This document shows positions 8,242 to 15,965 of a stretch of 64,000 nt of DNA, one piece after another; position 1 is the stretch's first letter, and the number at the start of each line of letters is the position of its first letter. The translations under genes were made by a program, and so were the position numbers. Source of the stretch: UBA1268 sp002694955 (GTDB lineage Bacteria; Planctomycetota; Planctomycetia; Pirellulales; UBA1268); contig JALCBP010000003.1 of the NCBI GenBank assembly GCA_028066355.1, forward strand, positions 1 to 64,000. The letters are read 5' to 3'. A model generated the notes under the pieces. That model was given only the letters and a program-made list of their open reading frames with translations. It had not been told where the DNA came from and ran no database searches.

Positions 8242-8895
8242 CTACGTATCTTCATCAAGAATCTTGAGCCGGACATTTTTGAGCCAGACGGCATAGCCAT
8301 GATCTTGGAAAGCGAATCCTCCGCGCCTGGATCGCTGCCCCGCAGCGCCTTCATTCAAGTTGACCTGATTCACGACTTCATCATTTATTGAAACAGTAAT
8401 CTGATTATCGATGCACCGAATATGCATATGGTTCCACTGTTTTGCTTGTTTTGAAGCATTCTTCGTTGGTGCATGACCTGGAATGATTCCACCAGCAGCA
8501 TGGTCGCCAAGTTCTGGCTTCAACCAGAGACTGTTCTCAAAGAGTTGGACTTCTTTATGGTTCCGATCCTCGAGTTGTGCAAGATCGGGAATGTGAAAAT
8601 AGAGACCACTGTTCTTTGTCGTACGCCAATCAAAATCAATTTCAAAATTTGTGACGTTGACACCTTTTAGGACAAGATAGTTTTCATAGTTCTTCCAATG
8701 CTTATATTCACGTTCAGGAAGGTGGATCACGCCATCGTCTTGTAACAACCACGCCCCCTTTGTTGTCCAGTTATCAGAAAGATGCTGATTGATAAGGGGC
8801 ATCCAATCAGTAGCCAAGAGCGGGCTATCGATGAGAAAAAAACCGCTTATAAAAAAAAGCATGCAAAAAATAGTTTGATATTTGCTTCGTAACAT
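8242..8895 (-). CDS. Secreted DUF1080 (3-keto-disaccharide hydrolase-like) protein
   Basis: A 217-residue exported protein with a signal peptide (hydrophobic MLFFISGFFLIDSP after a short charged start, cleavage near LLATDW). The mature part matches the DUF1080 concanavalin-like fold: a strand ending FEIDFDWRTTKNSGLYFHIP, then QLFENSLW, then KQWNHMHIRCIDNQITVSIND and the closing RRGGFAFQDHGYAVWLKNVRLK. Members are annotated as 3-keto-disaccharide hydrolases or glycan-binding domains and are massively expanded in planctomycetes. A GGGAG ribosome-binding site sits just before ATG 8895. Substrate unknown. Convergent with gyrB. Confidence 0.8.
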   Translation of the reverse strand: MLRSKYQTIFCMLFFISGFFLIDSPLLATDWMPLINQHLSDNWTTKGAWLLQDDGVIHLPEREYKHWKNYENYLVLKGVNVTNFEIDFDWRTTKNSGLYFHIPDLAQLEDRNHKEVQLFENSLWLKPELGDHAAGGIIPGHAPTKNASKQAKQWNHMHIRCIDNQITVSINDEVVNQVNLNEGAAGQRSRRGGFAFQDHGYAVWLKNVRLKILDEDT

Positions 8896-8941
8896 GGGTG
8901 CTCCCTCTGTGATACTTGAATGTGAATATGAGAACGCTGCT

Positions 8942-9418
8942 TCATGTCTGCGGAGTGACAGACGTTACCGAAGCCAGATAATGCCATGTATCGAATGTTG
9001 CAGCCTGACCGTAATAGCGTCCATTTTCGTCAGAAATATTCCAGATAACCGCCTTTTCAATCTTGAAACGCTTGCCAGTCTTGGAAACTCGAATGCCGGC
9101 ATAATCATCGATATACCCATTTTTTCTGGTTCTGTCCAAAAGACGTGCACGCTCATCCCGGTGAACGGGCTCAGCTGTTTTTCGAGACGGCGTCCGAACG
9201 AATTCTTCCCAAGTCATCTCCCAGAGGCATAGCGCTTTTTTGTTCCCGTAATTCAGTATGGGATCGTTCTCTAGTCCATGTGAAACAACAACAAATGGTG
9301 CATCAAATAAACAACGAACTCGTTCCTCATGGCTGCCATCATGTACAAGTAACTCCCTCCCAAGAAGGGAGGAGAATGAATGTAGAAGAAGTTCGATATG
9401 TTGGACAAGATCTCGCAT
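8942..9418 (-). CDS. MEKHLA (PAS-like) domain protein
   Basis: A 158-residue soluble protein resembling the MEKHLA family, a PAS-related sensor-like fold also found at the C-terminus of plant HD-ZIP III proteins. Visible family features are FVVVSHGLENDPILNYGN, ALCLWEMTWEEFVRTPSRKTAEP, RDERARLLD and the closing WNISDENGRYYGQAATFDTW. Ligand and role are not known. The frame is open back to a TTG at 9478, but I chose ATG 9418 because it gives the usual domain length; neither has a good ribosome-binding site. Confidence 0.75.
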   Translation of the reverse strand: MRDLVQHIELLLHSFSSLLGRELLVHDGSHEERVRCLFDAPFVVVSHGLENDPILNYGNKKALCLWEMTWEEFVRTPSRKTAEPVHRDERARLLDRTRKNGYIDDYAGIRVSKTGKRFKIEKAVIWNISDENGRYYGQAATFDTWHYLASVTSVTPQT

Positions 9419-9509
9419 AATGGAGCTCACAGGGAAGACATTGTCTGCAAAGGAAGTCTCTTCACGTATTCGGGACAAGCAAATTCAAATTTAATGGAAA
9501 GATTTTATC

Positions 9510-10205
9510 ATGACTAAACAGAGTACGAGGAATCGAGGACGTCTGTTTTTTACTCTGTGTTTCGTGACTCTTGCCTGGAACGTTTCTGATGTATTTGCTC
9601 AATCCATACAAGATATGGTATTCGAGGATGATTTTAGTGACGGTAGTACGCGATGGGAAACAACAGATTCTGACTCGTGGACACTGACAAAACAGAATGG
9701 TCGTGCGGCCTGGGGGCTCAATAAGCGGAAGAGTGATTACCAGCCAAAGGTTCGGAGCCCACATAATATAGCGTTAGTCCGGGATCTGGACCTTACCGAT
9801 ACTGTTATTGAGTTTGACGTAAAAAGTACTCGTGACACCGGCAATCATCGTGACTGCTGTGTGTTCTTTCAATACAAAGACCCAGAACATTTTTATTATG
9901 TTCATCTTGGTGCAAAACCCGATCCGCATAGTGGTCAAATTATGATAGTGAACGGTGCACCTCGTCGAGCGTTAACAAAAAACAAGAATTTGGTTCCATG
10001 GGACGATCAATGGCATCATGTGAGGGTGGAGCGGAATACAAAAAGTGGAAAGATAGCGGTCTTCTTTGATGATATGAAAAAACCAATCATGGAGGCATAC
10101 GATAAAACATTTACATCAGGCCGAGTCGGTATTGGCTCATTCGATGATATGAATGACTTCTCCCATGTGAAGATCTATGGGCAGAGAGCGAGTACAGAGC
10201 AGTAG
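9510..10205 (+). CDS. Secreted LamG/concanavalin-like protein
   Basis: A 231-residue exported protein of unknown function. Residues 1-31 form a signal peptide (RGRLFFTLCFVTLAWNVSDVFAQ). The mature part begins with the strand VFEDDFSDGSTRWE and continues with WTLTKQNGRAAWGL, FDVKSTRDTGNHRDCCVFFQ, WHHVRVERN and GRVGIGSFDDMNDFSHVKIYG, the beta-sandwich pattern shared by DUF1080 and other glycan-binding or glycan-cleaving folds. It has an adjacent Cys pair in the middle. No catalytic residues can be named. Preceded by a GGAAAG-type ribosome-binding site. Confidence 0.7.
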   Translation: MTKQSTRNRGRLFFTLCFVTLAWNVSDVFAQSIQDMVFEDDFSDGSTRWETTDSDSWTLTKQNGRAAWGLNKRKSDYQPKVRSPHNIALVRDLDLTDTVIEFDVKSTRDTGNHRDCCVFFQYKDPEHFYYVHLGAKPDPHSGQIMIVNGAPRRALTKNKNLVPWDDQWHHVRVERNTKSGKIAVFFDDMKKPIMEAYDKTFTSGRVGIGSFDDMNDFSHVKIYGQRASTEQ

Positions 10206-10284
10206 TCTTGCGAAGGTAACGTTCCTCATGTGAAATACGGAGGTTATTTACAGACCACCCTATTTCTATGAGGAGCTGCACCCG

Positions 10285-11487
10285 ATGGCAAAGCAGTCAG
10301 TCGCTGACCTTAATCCCACTGGCAAAACCGTTCTTGTCCGAGTTGATTTTAATGTCCCACAAGACAGTAACGGTACGATCACTGATGACCGTCGAATTCG
10401 TATGGCTATCCCAACGATACGATCCATTGTTGATCGCGGTGGAAGGGCGGTGCTCATGAGCCACCTTGGTCGACCAAAGGGTGAGGCAAACCCTAAGCTT
10501 TCACTTGCCCCAGTCGCAAAACGTCTAGGCGAATTACTGGGAAAACCAGTAGCACTTGCCGCTGATACCGGGGGGAAGGACTCGGCCAAAAAGGTAGCTG
10601 CTTTGTCGGTTGGTGATGTACTGGTTTTGGAGAACGTCCGTTTCAATCCTAGTGAAAAAAAGGGAGATGATGCGAATTATGTTGCCGGTATTGCGAACCT
10701 GGCAGATGCATATGTGAACGATGCTTTTGGAACCTGTCATCGGACTGAAGCGAGCATGTACGCCGTTCCAAAGGCTATGAAAGAATCAGGTAAGCCAGTG
10801 GTTGTCGGCTTTCTTGTCGAGAAAGAAATCCGATATCTTTCCGATGCGGTGGGTCAACCAAAGCGACCGTTTGTAGCTATTCTAGGTGGTAAAAAGGTAA
10901 GTGATAAAATTGCTGTTATCAAGAATCTTTTAACGATTTGTGACTACGTATTAATCGGAGGCGCGATGGCGTATACGTTTTCTCTCGCTCAAGGTGGGAA
11001 GACGGGTGATTCTCTTGTGGAGTCAGATAAACTTGAATTAGCAAAGCAACTTATCCAAGATGGTGGAGAGAAACTCATTCTCCCGGTGGATACCCAATGT
11101 GCAGATGATTTTTCATCAGATGCGAACAAGAAGGTAGTCAAGGCCGGTGAAATACCAGATGGCTTTGAGGGTCTCGATATCGGCCCCGATACAGCCAATA
11201 AGTATGCTGAAATAATCCGCGGCGCTGGCACAGTTGTCTGGAACGGACCGATGGGGGTATTCGAAATGCCGCCTTTTGATGCTGGTACAAAAGCAGTTGC
11301 CGACGCCGTTGCCAGTGCAACAGCCAGCGGTGCAATCACGATTATTGGTGGAGGTGATTCAGCAGCAGCAGTTGAACAGCTTGGTTATGCTGAAAAGGTA
11401 AGCCATGTTTCAACTGGTGGTGGAGCATCTCTCGAAATGCTCGAGGGGAAAGAATTTAAGACAGTCGGTATTCTTGATGAGACGTGA
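10285..11487 (+). CDS. pgk: Phosphoglycerate kinase
   Basis: Glycolytic and gluconeogenic enzyme transferring phosphate between 1,3-bisphosphoglycerate and ADP. The 400-residue product is of standard length, with the N-terminal RVDFNVPQD substrate motif, MSHLGRPKG, the LENVRFNPSEKKGD segment, NDAFGTCHR, the hinge region LGGKKVSDKI, and the nucleotide-binding VVWNGPMGVFEMPPF and GGGDSAAAVEQLG motifs. AGGAG lies ahead of ATG 10285 at good spacing. It is not clustered with gapA, which lies 51 kb away in this window. A long hairpin follows the gene. Confidence 0.97.
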   Translation: MAKQSVADLNPTGKTVLVRVDFNVPQDSNGTITDDRRIRMAIPTIRSIVDRGGRAVLMSHLGRPKGEANPKLSLAPVAKRLGELLGKPVALAADTGGKDSAKKVAALSVGDVLVLENVRFNPSEKKGDDANYVAGIANLADAYVNDAFGTCHRTEASMYAVPKAMKESGKPVVVGFLVEKEIRYLSDAVGQPKRPFVAILGGKKVSDKIAVIKNLLTICDYVLIGGAMAYTFSLAQGGKTGDSLVESDKLELAKQLIQDGGEKLILPVDTQCADDFSSDANKKVVKAGEIPDGFEGLDIGPDTANKYAEIIRGAGTVVWNGPMGVFEMPPFDAGTKAVADAVASATASGAITIIGGGDSAAAVEQLGYAEKVSHVSTGGGASLEMLEGKEFKTVGILDET

Positions 11488-11627
11488 CCAAGTCTGGTGA
11501 TCAGGCCCATGGTTTAAAAACGGGTAGCCATTTGAACAAAATACTACGGATGATTTGCTACGTCGTCGTATCTTTCATCCTAAGCAATGTTCAAAACATC
11601 TTGGCGTGCTTGGGCACGAGACAAAAG

Positions 11628-11658
11628 CAGTTGCGGAAGAAAAGTTCTTCCGCAACTG
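11628..11658. terminator. Bidirectional hairpin between pgk and nrdJ
   Basis: CAGTTGCGGAAGAA (11628-11641) and its exact complement (11645-11658) form a 14-bp perfect stem with an AAG loop, placed between two converging genes. There is no true T-run on either side, so it is an imperfect Rho-independent terminator or a barrier to exonucleases at both 3' ends. The 193-bp gap otherwise holds only an open frame overlapping the pgk stop, which I reject as a gene. Confidence 0.65.
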
Positions 11659-11680
11659 TCCCTTGTAACCCTCTATTTAT

Positions 11681-14600
11681 TTAGCTGCATCCCATGCTGT
11701 TGCCACAGTTGTGGCAGAGATAGCAATTTCCATTTCGGACAGTAATTGATCCGCAGTTATCACAGGCAGGGGCATCAATCTGAAATTTGGCGAACTGACT
11801 CTGTCTGTCGTCGGCACTGGCCTCAGGGTTTTCTGCCATTTTCAGGCCAGCACGTTCAAGAAGAGCAGCCGTAGTTCCATCGGTCCCTTTTCTCTTTGGA
11901 GCTGAGAGTGTCGCTGCCCGAGCGGTGACGTTGGCTTTCCCATTTCGCCCACTTGGATGCCGGCCTCTACTTGTGGAGATTTGGCCACTTGCATTGTGTT
12001 TTCCATTGGTGGCTTCCTGCCCGTTTGCGTGCCCGCTCGCCTTCGTGGCGGCGGGCTTGGACTCACTCTCTCCATCTTCTCCTGCAGTGGCCTCCCCACC
12101 ACTGCTACTGCCGGCTGGTCGATTTGCTTCACGATACCCAGGTAAGAATTCTGTTCCCATCCAGCGGAAAATATAGTCCACCAAACTCTTCGCGACAGGA
12201 ATATCAGGGTTTTTGGTATAGCCCCATGGTTCAAACCGGGTGTGTGAAAATTTCTTGGTATAGACTTCAAGAGGAACACCGTACTGAAGGCTCATGGATA
12301 CAGCTGTTCCGAACGAGTCCATTAATCCACCAATGGTGCTACCTTCTTTTGCCATTGTGATGAATAGTTCACCAGGGCGACCGTCATCGTAGAGACCTAC
12401 TGTGATGTAGCCTTCATGCCCACCAACATTAAATTTGTGGGTCACACTTCTTCGCGTATCAGGAAGACGTTCTCGTCGTGGTGCAGCAACAACCTTTTCT
12501 GCATTTTTATCACTTTCAGTACTCGTAGAAAGTGGCTGACTTTCTTTTGATCCATCACGATATATTGCGATTGCTTTCAGTCCAAGTCGCCAGCCTTCCA
12601 CATAAGCACCAGCAATATCCTCAGGAGTTGTTTCACGAGGCATATTTACTGTTTTTGAAATAGCACCGGAAAGAAATGGTTGGGCTGCTGCCATCATCTT
12701 GATGTGGGCTTCCCAGTTAATTGACCGTTTCCCAAGACGAGGCTTAAAAGCACAGTCAAAAACTGTGAGATGCTCATCTTGAATTTCAGGACAATCTTCG
12801 ATGGTGTCATTTTTGTCGATGTAGGCAAGAATCTTCTCAATTGCTGGCTCTTCGTAGCCGAGTTTTCTTAATGCCAAAGGTACTGTTTGATTAACAATCT
12901 TCAGCATGCCACCGCCAGCAAGTTGCTTGTATTTAACAAGAGCAATATCAGGTTCAATACCGGTCGTATCACAGTCCATCAAAAAGCTAATAGTACCTGT
13001 TGGAGCAAGTACCGTTGCCTGGGCATTCCGATAGCCGTGCTGTCGACCCTCTGCCAGCACATCATCCCAAATCTGACGTGCCGCATCTCGTAAAGGTGCG
13101 GGGCAGGCTTCGTCAATTTCCTCAACGGCATCACGGTGCATCTGCATGACACGAAGCATTGGTTCGCGATTTGCAGCAAAACCTTCAAATGGACCGACAG
13201 CACCGGCAAGTTCTGCACTCGTGCGGTTTGCTGCACCGTGAAGGATTGCCGTAAGTGCACCACAAAGGCCACGACCAGCATCGGAGTCATAAGCCATGCC
13301 ATCGGCCATAAGCAGACTACCCAAATTGGAATAACCAAGGCCAAGTGGACGATACAGATGGCTGTTTTTGGCAATGCGTGCCGTTGGATAGCTGGCGTGA
13401 TCAACAAGGATTTCTTGTGCGATCAGAAAGACTCGACACGCTGCAGCGAATCGTTCAACATCAAATTCACCATCTGGCTTGCGGAATTTCATGAGATTGA
13501 TACTTGCTAAGTTACATGCAGTATCGTCAAGAAACATGTATTCAGAGCAAGGATTACTTGCATTGATTCGACCAGAGTTTGGACACGTGTGCCAACGATT
13601 AATTGTTGTGTCATATTGCACACCTGGGTCACCACATTGCCATGCACACTGTGACATACGATCCATAATCTCATTAGCTTTATACGTTGGGCCGGCCTTC
13701 GAAGAGTCTGTTACCCAGCGAGTCGTCCACGAATCATTACGTTCTACAGCCTCCATGAACTCGTCAGTTAATCGAACCGAGAGGTTTGCATTCTGGAATA
13801 AAATAGAGCTGTATGCTTCTCCATTAAAATTCGCGTCGTAACCACCTTTTTCAATCAGAACACGTGCTTTCTTTTCTTCTCTGGACTTACATTCGATGAA
13901 ATCCATGATGTCCGGGTGAAAGACTTTCAGTGACTGCATTTTCGCAGCACGTCGTGTCTTCCCACCACTTTTGACGACACCGGCAATCTGGTCATAAACC
14001 CGCATGAACGAAAGTGGGCCGGATGGACTGCCACCACCCGAGAGCTTTTCTTTTTGGCTTCGAAGGGTCGTTAGGTCGGTGCCTGTGCCAGAACCAAATT
14101 TGAACAACATGGCCTCACTACGAGCCAATTCCATGATGTCTTCCATGTTGTCTTGGACGCTTTGAATGAAGCAGGCGCTTCCTTGTGGATATTCATAGGG
14201 ATTATCAGGTTGCGTCACATCCCGACTGGCCTCATCCCATCGCCAATTGCACTTGGCCCCTTGGACGCCATATTGGTGATATAACCCGACGTTAAACCAT
14301 ACCGGAGAGTTGAATGCACCATGCTGGTGAACACACAGCCATGCCAGGTCGCGGTAGAAGTTTTCACCATCTTCTGGTGTCTTAAAATAACCATCTGCAA
14401 TGCCCCAATCTGAAATAGTACGGGCGACGCGATGGATAAGTTGTTTGACTGAATGTTCGCGTTCTGGAGTGTGAATCTCACCATAAAAATACTTGCTGAC
14501 AACAACGTTGGTAGCCAGCTGGCTCCAGGCTGCTGGAATTTCACAGGCAGCCTGCTCAAAGAGAAGTTGACCATTCTCTCCCTTAATGGCTGCTGTTCGG

Positions 14601-14770
14601 AGTTCCCACTCTGTTGTGTCAAACGGGCTCTCAGCTTCAGTCGGGCAGAATGTTGATTCAATTTCGATTCCCACTCGCTCGGAAGTCGACTGCGGGCCGC
14701 CAGTTCCAGAAGTTTCTTGTGAATGTGAGGCGGACGAAGCGACTTGAGTGGATGAATCGAACTGAGTCAT
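11681..14770 (-). CDS. nrdJ: Adenosylcobalamin-dependent (class II) ribonucleoside-diphosphate reductase
   Basis: Reduces ribonucleotides to deoxyribonucleotides using vitamin B12 to make the thiyl radical, independent of oxygen. The 1029-residue product has the catalytic barrel with SACFIQSV (first redox Cys, about residue 200), SGTGTDLTTLRS, the thiyl-radical region NPCSEYMFLDDTACNLASINL, and PTGTISFLMDCDTTGIEP. The C-terminus carries a low-complexity linker (about 875-990, rich in Gly, Ala, Ser, Lys) and then a CDNCG...CYLCHNCGNSMGCS cysteine cluster, likely zinc ribbon plus redox shuttle. ATG 14770 was chosen over ATG 14803 because AGGAG (14779-14783) lies 8 nt before it. No class I (nrdAB) or class III genes are in the window. 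No recognisable cobalamin riboswitch is present upstream. Confidence 0.95.
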   Translation of the reverse strand: MTQFDSSTQVASSASHSQETSGTGGPQSTSERVGIEIESTFCPTEAESPFDTTEWELRTAAIKGENGQLLFEQAACEIPAAWSQLATNVVVSKYFYGEIHTPEREHSVKQLIHRVARTISDWGIADGYFKTPEDGENFYRDLAWLCVHQHGAFNSPVWFNVGLYHQYGVQGAKCNWRWDEASRDVTQPDNPYEYPQGSACFIQSVQDNMEDIMELARSEAMLFKFGSGTGTDLTTLRSQKEKLSGGGSPSGPLSFMRVYDQIAGVVKSGGKTRRAAKMQSLKVFHPDIMDFIECKSREEKKARVLIEKGGYDANFNGEAYSSILFQNANLSVRLTDEFMEAVERNDSWTTRWVTDSSKAGPTYKANEIMDRMSQCAWQCGDPGVQYDTTINRWHTCPNSGRINASNPCSEYMFLDDTACNLASINLMKFRKPDGEFDVERFAAACRVFLIAQEILVDHASYPTARIAKNSHLYRPLGLGYSNLGSLLMADGMAYDSDAGRGLCGALTAILHGAANRTSAELAGAVGPFEGFAANREPMLRVMQMHRDAVEEIDEACPAPLRDAARQIWDDVLAEGRQHGYRNAQATVLAPTGTISFLMDCDTTGIEPDIALVKYKQLAGGGMLKIVNQTVPLALRKLGYEEPAIEKILAYIDKNDTIEDCPEIQDEHLTVFDCAFKPRLGKRSINWEAHIKMMAAAQPFLSGAISKTVNMPRETTPEDIAGAYVEGWRLGLKAIAIYRDGSKESQPLSTSTESDKNAEKVVAAPRRERLPDTRRSVTHKFNVGGHEGYITVGLYDDGRPGELFITMAKEGSTIGGLMDSFGTAVSMSLQYGVPLEVYTKKFSHTRFEPWGYTKNPDIPVAKSLVDYIFRWMGTEFLPGYREANRPAGSSSGGEATAGEDGESESKPAATKASGHANGQEATNGKHNASGQISTSRGRHPSGRNGKANVTARAATLSAPKRKGTDGTTAALLERAGLKMAENPEASADDRQSQFAKFQIDAPACDNCGSITVRNGNCYLCHNCGNSMGCS

Positions 14771-15314
14771 GTGCAAAACTCCTGATGAATATGATGGCCT
14801 CATAAAGACCTAACAAAGTGTACTCGCGTATAGGTTCTCAACAACTGGTATCGACCGACATACGCGTCTGGAGTGAATCCTTCACTCCGTTAAATTCCCT
14901 AAAAACGTTACAAAGATAAAAGGCAGTTCCGTCTGCATGCTATCGCAAGATATTGTGGTGTTTACTACTTGGACCACTTGATATGGCAGGGGGGTGAATG
15001 TAGCGGTCTGACAGCCCACGTCAAGCAGAAAAAATTGAACCCCTACGAATACCCTATTTGATGAGTTTTCGAACTTTCCGAGACGTTTGTGGACAGGCTT
15101 TTGTTCCAGCTAAAAAATAGCTCCTGCGAGGGGTTCAGCTGCCTTTTCATCAAAACTACGGCCGGCTTCCTTCCCAAGAAGTTTCAGCAACGGTGTTTCC
15201 CCGACATCTTTTTACCAACGCATTGAAAACGAATCGGTGATAATGCAAAAAAGCGGTCCGATCTTTGGAAAAAATGCAAATTTTCCATACTCAAGCAAGT
15301 GAGGCAGGTCATCA
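14771..15314. other. Divergent intergenic region between nrdJ and the DJ-1 gene
   Basis: About 540 bp with no gene. It must hold both divergent promoters, though none is obvious. Structures visible are a hairpin GGAGTGAA/TTCACTCC with a TCC loop at 14870-14888, a short inverted pair CGCGTA (14825-14830) and TACGCG (14861-14866), and a 9-bp inverted pair TGAACCCCT (15036-15044) and AGGGGTTCA (15129-15137). I looked for B12-box and other cobalamin riboswitch elements on the nrdJ strand and found no convincing match. Confidence 0.5.
14870..14888 (-). promoter_or_regulatory. Leader hairpin upstream of nrdJ
   Basis: Perfect 8-bp stem with a 3-nt loop, 100 nt ahead of the nrdJ start. If transcribed with nrdJ it would lie in the leader; it has no T-run, so attenuation is not shown. 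It may instead be an operator dyad. Confidence 0.35.
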
Positions 15315-15854
15315 ATGAATAAAAAACACCCGCTAGCAAAAACTCGCGTCCTGTGCCTCGTTGGTGAGGCTTATGAAGATCTGGAACTTTGGTATCCGAA
15401 ACTCCGGATTGAAGAAGTGAGCGGACATGTCACACTTGCCGGCCCGCAGCAGGGGTATGAATATGCCGGGAAACATGGCTATCCCTGTGTAAGTGATGCC
15501 GCCTTTGGAGATATGGAGGCGGATGATTTCCATGGAATTCTCATTCCAGGAGGCTGGATGCCTGACAGTTTGCGTCGCGACCCAAAGGTGCTCCAACTTG
15601 TGCGGGACTTTGCCAATCATGGCAAGCTTGTTGCTGCTATCTGTCATGGTGGCTGGATTCCAATATCTGCTGGTGTCTACCGTGGTGTGCGTGTGACAGG
15701 AAGCCCAGGTATCCGTGACGATCTCATTAACGCCGGAGCTATCTGGGAAGATACGTCCGTTGTCGTTGATCGACACTTTGTGTCCAGTCGGCGGCCAAGT
15801 GATCTCCCGGACTTTGCGTCAGCGATCCTTCGTGTGCTGTCTGATACGACCTGA
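15315..15854 (+). CDS. DJ-1/PfpI family protein
   Basis: A 179-residue cytoplasmic protein of the DJ-1/ThiJ/PfpI superfamily, whose members act as deglycases, chaperones or proteases and often respond to stress. The nucleophile elbow is LVAAICHGGWIPIS with the family Cys followed by His-Gly; the conserved acidic partner is in VGEAYEDLEL near the N-terminus; HGILIPGGWMPD is the family loop. The C-terminal DRHFVSSRRPSDLPDFASAIL is also typical. No neighbour suggests a specific pathway. Confidence 0.88.
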   Translation: MNKKHPLAKTRVLCLVGEAYEDLELWYPKLRIEEVSGHVTLAGPQQGYEYAGKHGYPCVSDAAFGDMEADDFHGILIPGGWMPDSLRRDPKVLQLVRDFANHGKLVAAICHGGWIPISAGVYRGVRVTGSPGIRDDLINAGAIWEDTSVVVDRHFVSSRRPSDLPDFASAILRVLSDTT

Positions 15855-15965
15855 TTGTTTCAACGCCATGAGTAGACTGAGCATTAGGGGAAAAACCCAA
15901 ACGAGAAGAAACTCTAAGACGCTTGTTGCCAGAATTGAATGACAGTCAAAAGGATACCGTTTTGA

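Noticed and set aside
11484..11684. 66-codon frame overlapping the pgk stop in ATGA
   Set aside because: Contains the bidirectional hairpin and shows no motif; the overlap alone is not enough evidence.
14771..15314. Cobalamin riboswitch upstream of nrdJ
   Set aside because: Searched both strands for the B12 box and the conserved core; only partial resemblances (GGGAAGGAAGCCGG on the minus strand) without the partner segments.
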